64,000 nt of DNA, taken from positions 62,001 to 126,000 of the forward strand of contig NZ_FZOQ01000013.1 in NCBI RefSeq assembly GCF_900188175.1, written 5' to 3'. Position numbers and translations under genes: made by a program. The notes beneath the pieces were generated by a model. The model had not been told where the DNA came from, did not search any database, and worked only from the letters and a program-made list of their open reading frames with translations. Within the stretch, counting starts at the first letter, position 1, and every line of letters starts with the position of its first letter. Source of the stretch: Pontibacter ummariensis. Its GTDB lineage: Bacteria; Bacteroidota; Bacteroidia; Cytophagales; Hymenobacteraceae. This document shows, piece after piece, positions 19,501 to 27,213 of the stretch.

Positions 19501-19599
19501 AGAAGTTACTCGTCCCGTTACCAGCCTTGATTCTTGCGCCCATGCCTGCAAAACGAGGCCTAGCGCAAAAATAAAACTGAGCAGTAAACTCTTCTTCAT
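16585..19599 (-). CDS. SusC/RagA family TonB-linked outer-membrane transporter (pair 3)
   Basis: A 1004-residue TonB-dependent channel with a signal peptide (MKKSLLLSF to AWAQ), a carboxypeptidase-D-like domain (DGSPLPGVTVLVDGT), a plug (IRIRGIGSI, PLYVVDGVII, AIYGSRGANGVILITTK) and a barrel ending RVLTVGVNVSF. It is somewhat shorter than the other two SusC proteins and differs in the leader, so it belongs to a different subgroup. It is the first gene of its transcription unit, with a long gene-free region upstream. Confidence 0.95.
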   Translation of the reverse strand: MKKSLLLSFIFALGLVLQAWAQESRLVTGRVTSAIDGSPLPGVTVLVDGTSIGASTNVEGRYSIDVPAGKNTLVFSYIGFGEQRLNIGSRTTVDVALSQDDQQLSEVVITGYGTTIKKEVTGAVATVDASKIEDRPLPSVDQLLQGQVAGVQSVGASGQPGANQQIRIRGIGSINAGSDPLYVVDGVIINTGDVSRLTTTSNQLAGINPNDIESITVLKDAASTAIYGSRGANGVILITTKKGRAGKTRFKLSSEIGYTDLVDVPDAGDFLNSEEWLALTREGLLNAGYGPSVIDPFLESFGEGSGVDTDWRDLVTRTGTQQQYNLSASGGNEKTTFYISGGYFNQEAPVIGSELKRVSGSISLTHQVNDDISFFTSINASNVNQQTPSNGGAFANPVGAIGFLLPMQNPFNPDGTLNVSREGNLGFSGNYNPLYLAENDERDLSNSKIIGAGGLEWDIVDNLKFTSQIGIDYISLEERMFWNPIHGDGRTYNGYGFDYYTRIFNWTFTNLLNYRFEVPGIDQLQADLTVGYEAQKSNGYYITSSATDFPTTDGLIGTVIASSPVDASATNTDYTFSSLISRGSLSYADRYVVTGSYRRDGSSRFGVNNRFGNFWSVGVAWNIDQEDFMEPTEDFLSSLKLRASYGVNGNGDIGNYAWRPLFGFGLNYNQQPGGAFTEIGNTDLTWEKNKPFNVGVDVGFWRDRLTLSADYYVRTTSDLLFNRPLSRTTGFVNVLQNIGEMQNRGFELSIGGYPITGGAFQWQTNFNIATNENEITELPDGEDIISGAFILREGEDFRTFYVRQWAGVDPQTGDPLWFRDASRTETTTNYSEAERVLYESASPDAFGGWSNTFTYKGFVLETLVNYNFGNYVREGWEYYLIDGAYPYANKYRKVLDRWQEPGDITDVPRYEFGLNNSSNAFSTRFLYKGDYIRLRNVTLGYELKNEWISKASLTRAYIYVRGTNLLTKTFDDNLPVDPETGVNSTANADIPTSRVLTVGVNVSF

Positions 19600-19650
19600 A
19601 CGTTAGTAAATTAAGGTTAGGAAAAAATAGGTTAGCATTGTTTTGGAACA

Positions 19651-19658
19651 CGAATATA
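19651..19658 (-). promoter_or_regulatory. Possible -7 element of susC pair 3
   Basis: On the minus strand TATATTCG differs by one base from TAnnTTTG and lies 51 bases before the start codon. The -33 region is only TTTT, 19 bases further upstream, so the assignment is weak. Confidence 0.3.
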
Positions 19659-19699
19659 ACTATTTATGTCGCAAAGAAAAACATAAACGGTTGCACCCT

Positions 19700-20435
19700 A
19701 TGTTACCCACCACAAAGCAATCAAAATAATACAATTATAAAATAAATAAAATACAAATAAGTAAGTTACTCTTTTCCCCTAATTCACCCTGTTACTCTTA
19801 AAAAGCGCTAAATTCAGGCTTAACAACAGACACATAAACCTAAGCTCTTTTCAAGCTGCTGCACACGCCTTAGTTTAATGGCTAAACACCATTAAAGACA
19901 TCTTTTATAACTTTTACAAGCAACTATCCAACAGCAACTTAACGCCCCTTGTTGCAGGGGTTATAGAAGAAAGATAATGTTAATACAGGGAACGTTTAAA
20001 AAGGTTTCAGAAAGCAATCCAATTGGCATCTGGCAAAGCGATACACCTACCTGCCGGAATTTATTTTTCACCCTGGATCTTCACAGCCGGACCGATATCA
20101 GGCACCTGCTTAAAAAGCATTGAAAACCTTATCATTAGGAAGAAAAGCGAAGCCGTTTCGCTAAAGAAGAAGTAAGAAAGAATAGACTGCCTTAAAGGCA
20201 CATTAACGGTAAAGGGGAAGCTACGCTCCTACCACCAAAACAAGTTATTATTATTTAAGTGCAATTACTTACACATAGACCTCCACCTGCCCCTCTTACA
20301 CGGCAGTCTGAGGGAGGCGAGAGCCCTCTGGAGCCCTAAGACCGAACAGATGTTACAGTAACAGGTACAGGAGAGAAAAGAGCAAGTAGCAACTCCCTTA
20401 CCCTGGTCAAAGCAGATTAACTGCGGTTCGCCTGG
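19700..20435. other. Gene-free intergenic region
   Basis: About 740 bases with no convincing ORF, tRNA or repeat. A small hairpin CCCCT / AGGGG with loop TGTTGC lies near 19945-19962. The segment is AT-rich near the susC start and becomes mixed toward the MOSC gene. It may hold regulation for susC pair 3, but no motif stands out. Confidence 0.4.
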
Positions 20436-21254
20436 CTACTTACGGCTAAGTACTTCTACCGCGTCGCCAACCCGAAGGGTGCCGGTAGCGCTATGTAGCA
20501 GGTTTTGCCCAAACATCACCTTGTTGTTCTGCTGGCGGTAAGTAGCCAGTGTACGCAGCGGCTCAGGACTTTTTACTGCTGTTTCCTGATCAACGGTGGT
20601 GAGTATACAGCGGGCACATGGCTTTACGCCCTTAAACGGCTGCCCCCCTATTGTAAAATCAACCCAGGTGTCCTCTTCGAAAGGAACTCCTCCCCGAAAC
20701 ACGAAGTTCGGCCGGAACCTGTCCATTGGCACTGGCCTCTCCAGCCTGCTGTTCAGGTCGTCTAAAGAGGCCTGCCCAATAATCAGAAAGGGATAGCCAT
20801 CGGCAAAACTGACAATCTCCCCCTGGGTGGCGTACCGAGGGTCCACCTGTCGCAAGGACTGTTCCGGCATGCGTACCAGCCGGGCATGCATCCCCAGTGC
20901 CTCTGTAAACCAGGCATTGGCTTCAGCGCTTACCTCTTCTGCCAGTACCGTATCATCCCACACCCTTACCTCAACCTTATCCTGGCTTGGGGCGCTTGCT
21001 TCAAAAGGAATGGACAGGGGCGTTATCGTTTCTTGCCTGTGGCGCACGAGTAAGCCCTCCTGCTGCAACGACACCTGCAACAAAGCCATTTGAGCGTGTT
21101 GCCGCTGTGTCAGAAACTTCCCCTGCGCATCCACTAACATCCACCGGCGGTCATAGCGCAAGCCACGGTCTTCCACTTCCGCTACCTGCAAGCTGATCCC
21201 TCCCAGGGATTTGATCGGATAGATATAGATTTCTGACAGGTAGAGATCGGCCAT
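20436..21254 (-). CDS. MOSC domain protein (YcbX/mARC-like, no ferredoxin domain)
   Basis: 272 residues: an N-terminal MOSC_N beta-barrel (about 1-120, beginning LSEIYIYPIKSLGG and including GLRYDRRWMLVD) and a C-terminal MOSC domain. The latter has RFRPNFVFRGG and a cysteine in KPCARCILTTVD, the position that ligates the molybdenum cofactor in mARC/YcbX. It lacks the C-terminal ferredoxin domain found in E. coli YcbX. Family members reduce N-hydroxylated compounds, but the electron donor here is unknown. It is divergent from the aminopeptidase gene at 21432. Confidence 0.9.
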   Translation of the reverse strand: MADLYLSEIYIYPIKSLGGISLQVAEVEDRGLRYDRRWMLVDAQGKFLTQRQHAQMALLQVSLQQEGLLVRHRQETITPLSIPFEASAPSQDKVEVRVWDDTVLAEEVSAEANAWFTEALGMHARLVRMPEQSLRQVDPRYATQGEIVSFADGYPFLIIGQASLDDLNSRLERPVPMDRFRPNFVFRGGVPFEEDTWVDFTIGGQPFKGVKPCARCILTTVDQETAVKSPEPLRTLATYRQQNNKVMFGQNLLHSATGTLRVGDAVEVLSRK

Positions 21255-21431
21255 GCTTGTTTGTGCTAGAAGCTATTAGGTTTTACTTCGTGTAAGGACA
21301 AACAAATGTAGGGCAGATAGCGGTATTTTAAAATCAAAGCGGCTTAACCTTTTACCGCTATTGCTATTCTAAAATCTGAATTCTCCGTATTTACACCTAT
21401 TAAGCCCATTTGCTTCCGCAAACCAGATCCT

Positions 21432-23396
21432 ATGCCCAAAAGCTATAAGCCCCTGTTTCTGCTCTTGCTTTGTGCCTGCCTCTGTAGCTTAAGTGCCAAA
21501 GCACAACACGCTGCCAGTTGCTATGAAAGCCGCACTACCGGGACACAGCGCCAGGCAGTGGCCTCTCCGGAGCATCAGCGCTTCATGGCCCTGTACGACA
21601 TCACCTTTTATAAACTAGACCTGCACCTGGAGCGAAACAGCGTGTACATTGCCGGCCATGTGACACTGGCGGCCAAGGCAAAGGAAAAGCCTGTGCCGGT
21701 GTTTGCCTTTGAACTGCACCCTAACTTCGAGATCGACTCTGTGGTGGTTAACGGCTGGCGCGAGCAAAACATCGTCCGCGAATTCAGCGATGTAGCCGTA
21801 CTGCTAAGTAACCCCATCGCCCCTGCACAGGGCATTTCAGTTACAATTTACTACGATGGCTTTGCCCCTGACGCAGCCTCAGCCGCTATCGGGAACGGGT
21901 TTGACACGGAGACAGAGCCTGAGTGGAACAACGCCGTTACCTGGAGCCTCAGCGAGCCTTATGCTGCCTACGAGTGGTGGCCAACCAAACAAGTGCTGAC
22001 CGACAAGGCCGATTCCGTGCATGTATTCGTCACGACAAGCGCTGAGAACAAGGTAGGCTCCAATGGGGTGCTGACCCAGGTGGTGGATTTACCCGGGAAC
22101 CTGAAGCGGTACGAATGGAAGTCCAGCTACCCTATTGCCTACTACCTGGTGTCCGTAGCGGTCTCGAACTACGAGGAGTACCTGCTGTACGCCCACCCAG
22201 AAGGTGCCTCCACCCCGGTCCCTATCCTGAACTACGTCTACAACGGCGGTGCCCTGGAGCGCTACCGGGAGGAACTGAACCAGACAGCTGACCTGCTCGA
22301 GCTCTTTTCCGAACTGTTCACACTGTACCCTTTCTGGCGGGAAAAGTATGGGCACAGCATGGCGCCTATAGGCGGTGGCATGGAACACCAGACGATGACA
22401 ACGCAAAGCACGTTCTTTTATACCCTTACAGCCCATGAGCTGGCCCACCAGTGGTTCGGGGACCTGGTAACCTGTGGCAGCTGGCAGGATATCTGGCTGA
22501 ACGAAGGCTTTGCCTCTTACGCAGAGTACCTGGCCCTGCAGCCCTTTAACGAAACGCTGGCCCAGGAATGGATGCGGGACGCGCATTTGCTGGCCCTGCA
22601 ACGCCCCTTTGGCAGTGTGCGGGTTATCGACACCCTAAACGTAAACCGCCTTTTTGACTACCGCTTAACCTACAAGAAAGCAGCCTCGGTGGTGCACATG
22701 CTGCGCTTCGAGGTAAACAACGATGAGCTCTTCTTTAAGGCGCTCCGAAACTACTTACAGTTATTTGCAGGAGGCACCGCACAAACAGCCGACCTGAAGG
22801 AGGTGTTTGAAGAGACGACCGGCAAAGACCTGGACTACTTTTTCGACCAGTGGTACCGCGGCGAGGGATATCCGCTATTTAGTGTGGAGTGGAACCAGGA
22901 AGAAAACAGACTCCTGATCCTAAACAGGCAAACAACCAGCGGCACCACGCCCTTCTTTGCAACCGACCTGCAGTACCTTATCCGGACAACAACCGGCACC
23001 ACCACCATACGGGCAAGGCACGACGAACCGCTGGAAGAACTCCTGGTACAGGTAGATGGCCTCGTAACCGGAGTAGAGGTAGACCCCCTGAACTGGGTCC
23101 TGAACCAAACGCTCCTCTCACAGCAAAACCCGGCCCTCGAGGTCCCTGCCTTAGGCATCACCTTCCTGTACCCGAACCCGGCCACCACCAGCCTAAAAGT
23201 GGAGAACCTCAACTTCTCCCCCACCACTGCCATCATTTACAACACCACCGGAAAACTGGTCAGGCGCTATCAGCTCAATCAAACAATCGACCTCGATCTG
23301 GACCTGTCCGGGCTGGCAGCCGGGTACTACGTCCTACAGCTAAGCAATGGCAACCTGCTTTACCGTTCCGGTTTCATCAAAGTTGACGGAGGATAA
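21432..23396 (+). CDS. M1-family aminopeptidase with type IX secretion sorting domain
   Basis: A 654-residue secreted zinc metallopeptidase. The signal peptide is followed by the M1 N-terminal beta domain (about 45-235), then the catalytic domain with GGGMEH in place of the canonical GAMEN and the zinc site H335-E-L-A-H339 with Glu358 (HExxH-18-E). The last 80 residues, from FLYPNPATTSLKVENL to the C-terminal end, form a type A T9SS sorting domain, predicting transport across the outer membrane and attachment or release at the surface. It probably trims amino acids from extracellular peptides, complementing the S9 peptidase and the SusCD pairs. Confidence 0.94.
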   Translation: MPKSYKPLFLLLLCACLCSLSAKAQHAASCYESRTTGTQRQAVASPEHQRFMALYDITFYKLDLHLERNSVYIAGHVTLAAKAKEKPVPVFAFELHPNFEIDSVVVNGWREQNIVREFSDVAVLLSNPIAPAQGISVTIYYDGFAPDAASAAIGNGFDTETEPEWNNAVTWSLSEPYAAYEWWPTKQVLTDKADSVHVFVTTSAENKVGSNGVLTQVVDLPGNLKRYEWKSSYPIAYYLVSVAVSNYEEYLLYAHPEGASTPVPILNYVYNGGALERYREELNQTADLLELFSELFTLYPFWREKYGHSMAPIGGGMEHQTMTTQSTFFYTLTAHELAHQWFGDLVTCGSWQDIWLNEGFASYAEYLALQPFNETLAQEWMRDAHLLALQRPFGSVRVIDTLNVNRLFDYRLTYKKAASVVHMLRFEVNNDELFFKALRNYLQLFAGGTAQTADLKEVFEETTGKDLDYFFDQWYRGEGYPLFSVEWNQEENRLLILNRQTTSGTTPFFATDLQYLIRTTTGTTTIRARHDEPLEELLVQVDGLVTGVEVDPLNWVLNQTLLSQQNPALEVPALGITFLYPNPATTSLKVENLNFSPTTAIIYNTTGKLVRRYQLNQTIDLDLDLSGLAAGYYVLQLSNGNLLYRSGFIKVDGG

Positions 23397-23450
23397 CCGT
23401 TTTACCTGCCCGCCTCTTTTACCTTCTTAACGGCCCGGTTACCAAGAGAG

Positions 23451-23798
23451 CTAATAGCGCATCATCCGGATGACCTGTTGTGCCTCTTTCACATTGTACT
23501 CGTAGGCCAGGCGCTTGTAGTTGACCAGATCGATGATTGTGCCGACAAGGCACAACCCACCCGTAAACAGGTACAGTAAGCCCATCCCGATCTGCCCCAG
23601 GATAAAGCGCTGCAGGCCCGCCAGCAGGACAAAGCCTAGCAGGGTTGTGATCAGCACCAGCTGGGGCTCTTTGCGGCGGGCCCGGTAGATGCTGGCAAAT
23701 TGCCGGGCCTCGGCCTCGGGCATGTCCTGCACCAGCGACTGCACAAAGTCCATTTCGTCCGGCTCCAGGTCGGGCATCAGGTGTAATATGTTTGCCAT
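23451..23798 (-). CDS. TM2 domain membrane protein
   Basis: 115 residues with a soluble N-terminal part rich in acidic residues (LEPDEMDFVQSLVQDMPEAEA), followed by two membrane helices separated by a short turn. These match the TM2 fold (LGFVLLAGLQRFILGQIG and LLYLFTGGLCLVGTIIDL, with the D typical of the second helix). The function of such small bacterial TM2 proteins is unknown. It starts 9 bases after the stop of the DUF2752 gene upstream, so the two form an operon. Confidence 0.85.
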   Translation of the reverse strand: MANILHLMPDLEPDEMDFVQSLVQDMPEAEARQFASIYRARRKEPQLVLITTLLGFVLLAGLQRFILGQIGMGLLYLFTGGLCLVGTIIDLVNYKRLAYEYNVKEAQQVIRMMRY

Positions 23799-23807
23799 AT
23801 GCTCTTG

Positions 23808-24140
23808 TTATGGTTGTTTCTTGAAATGATTCCTTTGCCAGTGCAGCAACTTGCCACAGCGTACGGCCAACAGTACTACCGCCGGCACCGCGAGCGGATG
23901 CGCCTCCCAGGAAGCCGCTAAATTACCCCGGAACAAATAGGCAATACCGTGCCCCAACCCACAGCCCGGGCAGCCACCTTCCAACAGCCAACTAAAAGGA
24001 CACAGGCTAAACAGATGCTCCCCCTCCGGCTTCAGGAAAGCCAGGGTAAACAACCCCGCTCCCCAAAGCAGCACCTCCAATAAGTAACTCGTTTGTCGTA
24101 AAAACGAAGCCCGGGAACGGTGTCGCAGCAGTAATTTCAA
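23808..24140 (-). CDS. DUF2752 membrane protein
   Basis: 110 residues with about three hydrophobic segments. The diagnostic DUF2752 motif is seen as CPFSWLLEGGCPGCGLGHGIAYLFRG: a CPxCGLGH core after a cysteine-proline in the preceding loop. The function is unknown; the cysteines suggest a metal or redox role, but this is inference. It is the first gene of a two-gene operon with the TM2 protein, a pairing common in Bacteroidota. Confidence 0.85.
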   Translation of the reverse strand: MKLLLRHRSRASFLRQTSYLLEVLLWGAGLFTLAFLKPEGEHLFSLCPFSWLLEGGCPGCGLGHGIAYLFRGNLAASWEAHPLAVPAVVLLAVRCGKLLHWQRNHFKKQP

Positions 24141-24173
24141 CTTTAGAGGTTAGGTTCCGTACTGAAACGCATG

Positions 24174-24186
24174 GTATAATTTATAC
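24174..24186. promoter_or_regulatory. 13-bp palindrome upstream of the dehydrogenase-like lipoprotein
   Basis: GTATAA-T-TTATAC is a perfect palindrome 22 bases before the start codon at 24209 and 33 bases before the divergent DUF2752 start. The position suits an operator, but AT-rich palindromes also arise by chance. Confidence 0.25.
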
Positions 24187-24208
24187 TAAAAATCCTGATA
24201 TCCCAAAC

Positions 24209-25675
24209 ATGAAGTCCTTACACTACCTGCTTCCGCTGCTTCTGGCTGTTTCTCTGAGCGGTTGCTTCAGGTTGCTGTCCTCAGACGGAGGTGGCCAGGG
24301 CCGGATCCGCATGGACGTGCGCCCTGTTGACCCGGAGGCGATCGCTTTGCCTGCCGGGTATCAGGCCGAGGTCGTAGCCACTGGGCTCACCTTCCCGACA
24401 GGGGCGGCTTTTGATGCGCAGGGCCGCCTGTACGTTATAGAGTCCGGTTACTCGTATGGGGAGATATTCTTTGAGCCCCGCCTACTGCGCGTGGAACCGG
24501 ACGGCAGCCTCACCACTATTGCGACAGGCGTAAAGAACGGGCCCTGGACGGGTATTACTTATTACAAGGGCAACTTCTATGTGGCAGAAGGGGGCGAACT
24601 ACTGGGAGGCAGAATTCTGCGCATCTCCCCGGATGGCAACATCACCAGCCTGGTAGAAGATCTCCCTACCATGGGCGACCATCATACCAACGGTCCCGTT
24701 ATTAGTGCCGATGGCCAACTCTACTTTTCGTTGGGCACGGCAACGAATTCCGGCGTGGTGGGACCCGACAACTACGACTACGGCTGGCTGAAACGCTACC
24801 CTGATTTCCATGATATTCCCTGCGAAGACATTGTACTAGTTGGCAGAAATTACGTCAGCGATTTGCCGCCAGAGCCTGAAAGCGCCGAGCACGTGACAGG
24901 TGCTTACTCGCCCTATGGCACAGCCACAACGGAGGGCCAGGTGATAGAAGGCCGCATTCCCTGTTCGGGCGCTGTGATGCGCATACCAGTGAATGGCGGT
25001 GCAGCGCCCGAGCTCGTGGCCTGGGGCTTCCGCAACCCCTTCAGTTTGGCCTTCTCACCTGCGGGGAGGCTTTATGTAACCGAAAACGCCTACGATGTAC
25101 GCGGCAGCCGCCCGGTCTGGGGCGTTGCCGACAACCTGTGGGAGGTACAACAGGGCAAGTGGTATGGCTGGCCCGATTACGCCGGGGGTGAACTGATTGA
25201 CGGGGAACGGTATGAGGCCCCGAACAAGAAGGTGCCAAACCCCATACTTGCCAGGCATCCGAGCAAGCCGCCCAAGCCAGTCGCCAAGCTGGGGGTTCAC
25301 TCCTCCTCAAACGGTTTGGACTTTTCCCGTAGTGACGCCTTTGGGTATAAAGGGGAAGCTTTTATAGCACAGTACGGCGACCTGGCACCAGGTGTGGGCA
25401 AAGTCCTGGCCCCGGTAGGCTTTAAGGTGATCCGGGTAAACGTGGAAACGGGCGTAGTGACAGAGTTTGCGGCCAACAAAGGTAAAATGGTGGCTCCTGC
25501 CTCCAAACTGATGACAGGCGGGCTGGAGCGCCCCATAAGCGTAAAGTTCTCCCCAGATGGAGAGAGCCTCTACATAGTGGATTTCGGGATTATGGAAACA
25601 GGAGAGGAAGACCTTAACCCGGAAGTTGAAACCGGGGTTATCTGGAAAATCACGAAAACGGAGCCCGGCCTATGA
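24209..25675 (+). CDS. Sorbosone/glucose dehydrogenase-like beta-propeller lipoprotein
   Basis: A 488-residue protein with a lipoprotein signal (lipobox LSGC at residue 19) and a beta-propeller of the PQQ-dependent sugar dehydrogenase fold. Blade motifs include FPTGAAFDAQGRLYVIESG, the paired histidines in GDHHTNGPVISADGQLYFS, AWGFRNPFSLAFSPAGRLYVTEN and ISVKFSPDGESLYIVDFG. Whether it binds PQQ is not certain; many family members of this type have no proven substrate. Its TGA overlaps the ATG of a cytochrome c gene (ATGA), implying translational coupling and suggesting electrons pass to that cytochrome. Confidence 0.85.
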   Translation: MKSLHYLLPLLLAVSLSGCFRLLSSDGGGQGRIRMDVRPVDPEAIALPAGYQAEVVATGLTFPTGAAFDAQGRLYVIESGYSYGEIFFEPRLLRVEPDGSLTTIATGVKNGPWTGITYYKGNFYVAEGGELLGGRILRISPDGNITSLVEDLPTMGDHHTNGPVISADGQLYFSLGTATNSGVVGPDNYDYGWLKRYPDFHDIPCEDIVLVGRNYVSDLPPEPESAEHVTGAYSPYGTATTEGQVIEGRIPCSGAVMRIPVNGGAAPELVAWGFRNPFSLAFSPAGRLYVTENAYDVRGSRPVWGVADNLWEVQQGKWYGWPDYAGGELIDGERYEAPNKKVPNPILARHPSKPPKPVAKLGVHSSSNGLDFSRSDAFGYKGEAFIAQYGDLAPGVGKVLAPVGFKVIRVNVETGVVTEFAANKGKMVAPASKLMTGGLERPISVKFSPDGESLYIVDFGIMETGEEDLNPEVETGVIWKITKTEPGL

Positions 25676-26037
25676 AACGATACTTTTTACTCAGTGCCGG
25701 CTTCTTTTTACTCCTCATGCTTAGCCACTGCGGCACGGCCCGCCGTGGTGTCCCCATGTTCTCTCCCATCAACCTAGAAAACCCGGCTGTGGCTAAAGGG
25801 GAGAAGATCTTTATGGCCTACTGCCAGAAGTGCCACCCGGGAGGGACGGCTGGCCTCGCCCCCGCCATCAACAACAAGCCTGTTCCAGGCTTTCTGATCC
25901 GTTTCCAGATCCGAAACGGTTTGGGCATGATGCCGGCTTTTAAGGAAGAGGTCATTTCGGATGAAGAGCTCGACTACCTGATGGCTTATATCAATGAGTT
26001 GCGCAAGACAGATAAGAAAGATATTGACCTGGATTAG
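25672..26037 (+). CDS. Lipoprotein class I c-type cytochrome
   Basis: 121 residues. A lipoprotein signal ending LSHC (Cys20) is followed by a single cytochrome c domain: the haem site C51-Q-K-C-H55 and a Met ligand candidate at M86/M87 in GLGMMPAF, then the C-terminal helix ISDEELDYLMAYINEL. It is membrane-anchored in the periplasm. The 4-base overlap with the dehydrogenase-like gene suggests the two act together as an oxidising module feeding the respiratory chain. Confidence 0.92.
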   Translation: MKRYFLLSAGFFLLLMLSHCGTARRGVPMFSPINLENPAVAKGEKIFMAYCQKCHPGGTAGLAPAINNKPVPGFLIRFQIRNGLGMMPAFKEEVISDEELDYLMAYINELRKTDKKDIDLD

Positions 26038-26718
26038 CTTTCTACAGTTCGCTTATTTAACTGAGGGAGGTCTCTTTGCCTATGGGAGAGGCCCTTCTTG
26101 GGTGAGGCGCGTTCTCCGTCCAGCGCTGTGTGCCTGAGGCTGCTCCTCGCTCCACTGCGGGCTACCCTTCGGGGCACCGCAACATCCACAAATAGAACCC
26201 GAAAGCTTACTTATTCGACCAGCAAGTGATTCTTCCCTGTATCACTGGTACCCCAAACTTTATGAAAGATCTAAACAGAATTCTGAATAGATTTCTCACG
26301 AGGTTCGGGATGACTGGACAGTATAAGCTTTTAGCTGATTCTTACCGGGAACCTATCAGTGAAAGCTATAGCATTAGGGGGTGAGAAAACTAACAACAGA
26401 AGAAAGCTTTGCTAGCTACAGCGCAAACAGGCCTGCCAAGTGCGCGCATGACAACTTTTTATTTGAGCGTTCAGCGAGTGGGGGAAGGAGTTCCGTTAAA
26501 CAAAACCGTGTTGATTCTTTTGCACCCCTCCTTTTTTCAAGAAAGGGTGCCGAAGGCGGGGTGGTAAATCTCTTTTCTCGGGAAGACCTTCCTCCGCTAA
26601 GGAGAAATAAGCCCCACCTGCCGAGGCAAAAAACCAACTAAAAGCTTTACCAAACAAATTAGACCAAGCTCCTGTACGCCAGCATACACCTTCGTTAATT
26701 TTAAATTCTTCCCAGCCC
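26038..26718. other. Gene-free region with repeat-like segments
   Basis: About 680 bases with no credible gene. It contains a UUCG-type hairpin (CCC TTCG GGG near 26163-26172), a segment near 26285-26320 reading TTTCTCACGAGGTTCGGGAT, and a low-complexity part (about 26520-26640) readable as Pro/Arg-rich peptide in several frames. These look like remnants of dispersed intergenic repeats rather than genes. Confidence 0.4.
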
Positions 26719-27087
26719 ATGCCCGAAAAGCCCATACTTGTATACGACGGAGACTGCAGCTTCTGCAAATACTGGGTGCGCCGGTGGCAGCGCAAAACTG
26801 GTGACAGGGTAAGCTACGTCCCTTTTCAAGAGGTGCCGGAAGGCTTTCACGAGATCAGTGAACTTCAGTTTAAGCGGTCGGTGTGGCTCATCATGGAGGA
26901 CGGCCGGAAGTTGCATAGTGCTGCAGCGGCCTTTGAGCTTTTAGCGATCGGCGGCTTCAGGGCCGGGAGGTGGCTGTACTACCGTGTGCCTTTTGCAAGT
27001 AAAGTATTTGAGTTAGCATACCGTGTGGTCGCAGACAACAGAGACCTCTTTTATAAGCTTACGAAACTCTTCTTCAGGGACGCCTGA
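26719..27087 (+). CDS. DCC-family thiol-disulfide-type protein (DUF393)
   Basis: 122 residues beginning with the family motif: ILVYDGDCSFCKYWV places the Asp-x-x-Cys-x-x-Cys core at D10, C13 and C16. The thioredoxin-like fold is followed by the conserved hydrophobic region around RAGRWLYYRVP. Members of this family are predicted to be thiol-disulfide active but are poorly characterised. It stands alone between the repeat-like region and the CNNM/CorC gene. Confidence 0.9.
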   Translation: MPEKPILVYDGDCSFCKYWVRRWQRKTGDRVSYVPFQEVPEGFHEISELQFKRSVWLIMEDGRKLHSAAAAFELLAIGGFRAGRWLYYRVPFASKVFELAYRVVADNRDLFYKLTKLFFRDA

Positions 27088-27213
27088 ACGTACCCTCCTT
27101 TCCAAAAGAGCCACCTGCAACATACAAAGAGCAGCTTAAAAGCGCTTCTGTGCGTATGCACAAGCAAATACGCTCACACAGCGCCCGGCTAACAGAAGGC
27201 CTCCGGCTAAACT

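Noticed and set aside
22389-22400. GGGMEH in the M1 aminopeptidase as a lost GAMEN motif
   Set aside because: GGMEH-type variants are, as far as I know, common in Bacteroidota M1 peptidases, and the zinc site HELAH-18-E is complete, so activity is expected.
26381-26641. Open frames on both strands in the repeat-like gap
   Set aside because: The Pro/Arg/Ser-rich translations in several frames are typical of repeat DNA, not of a gene.
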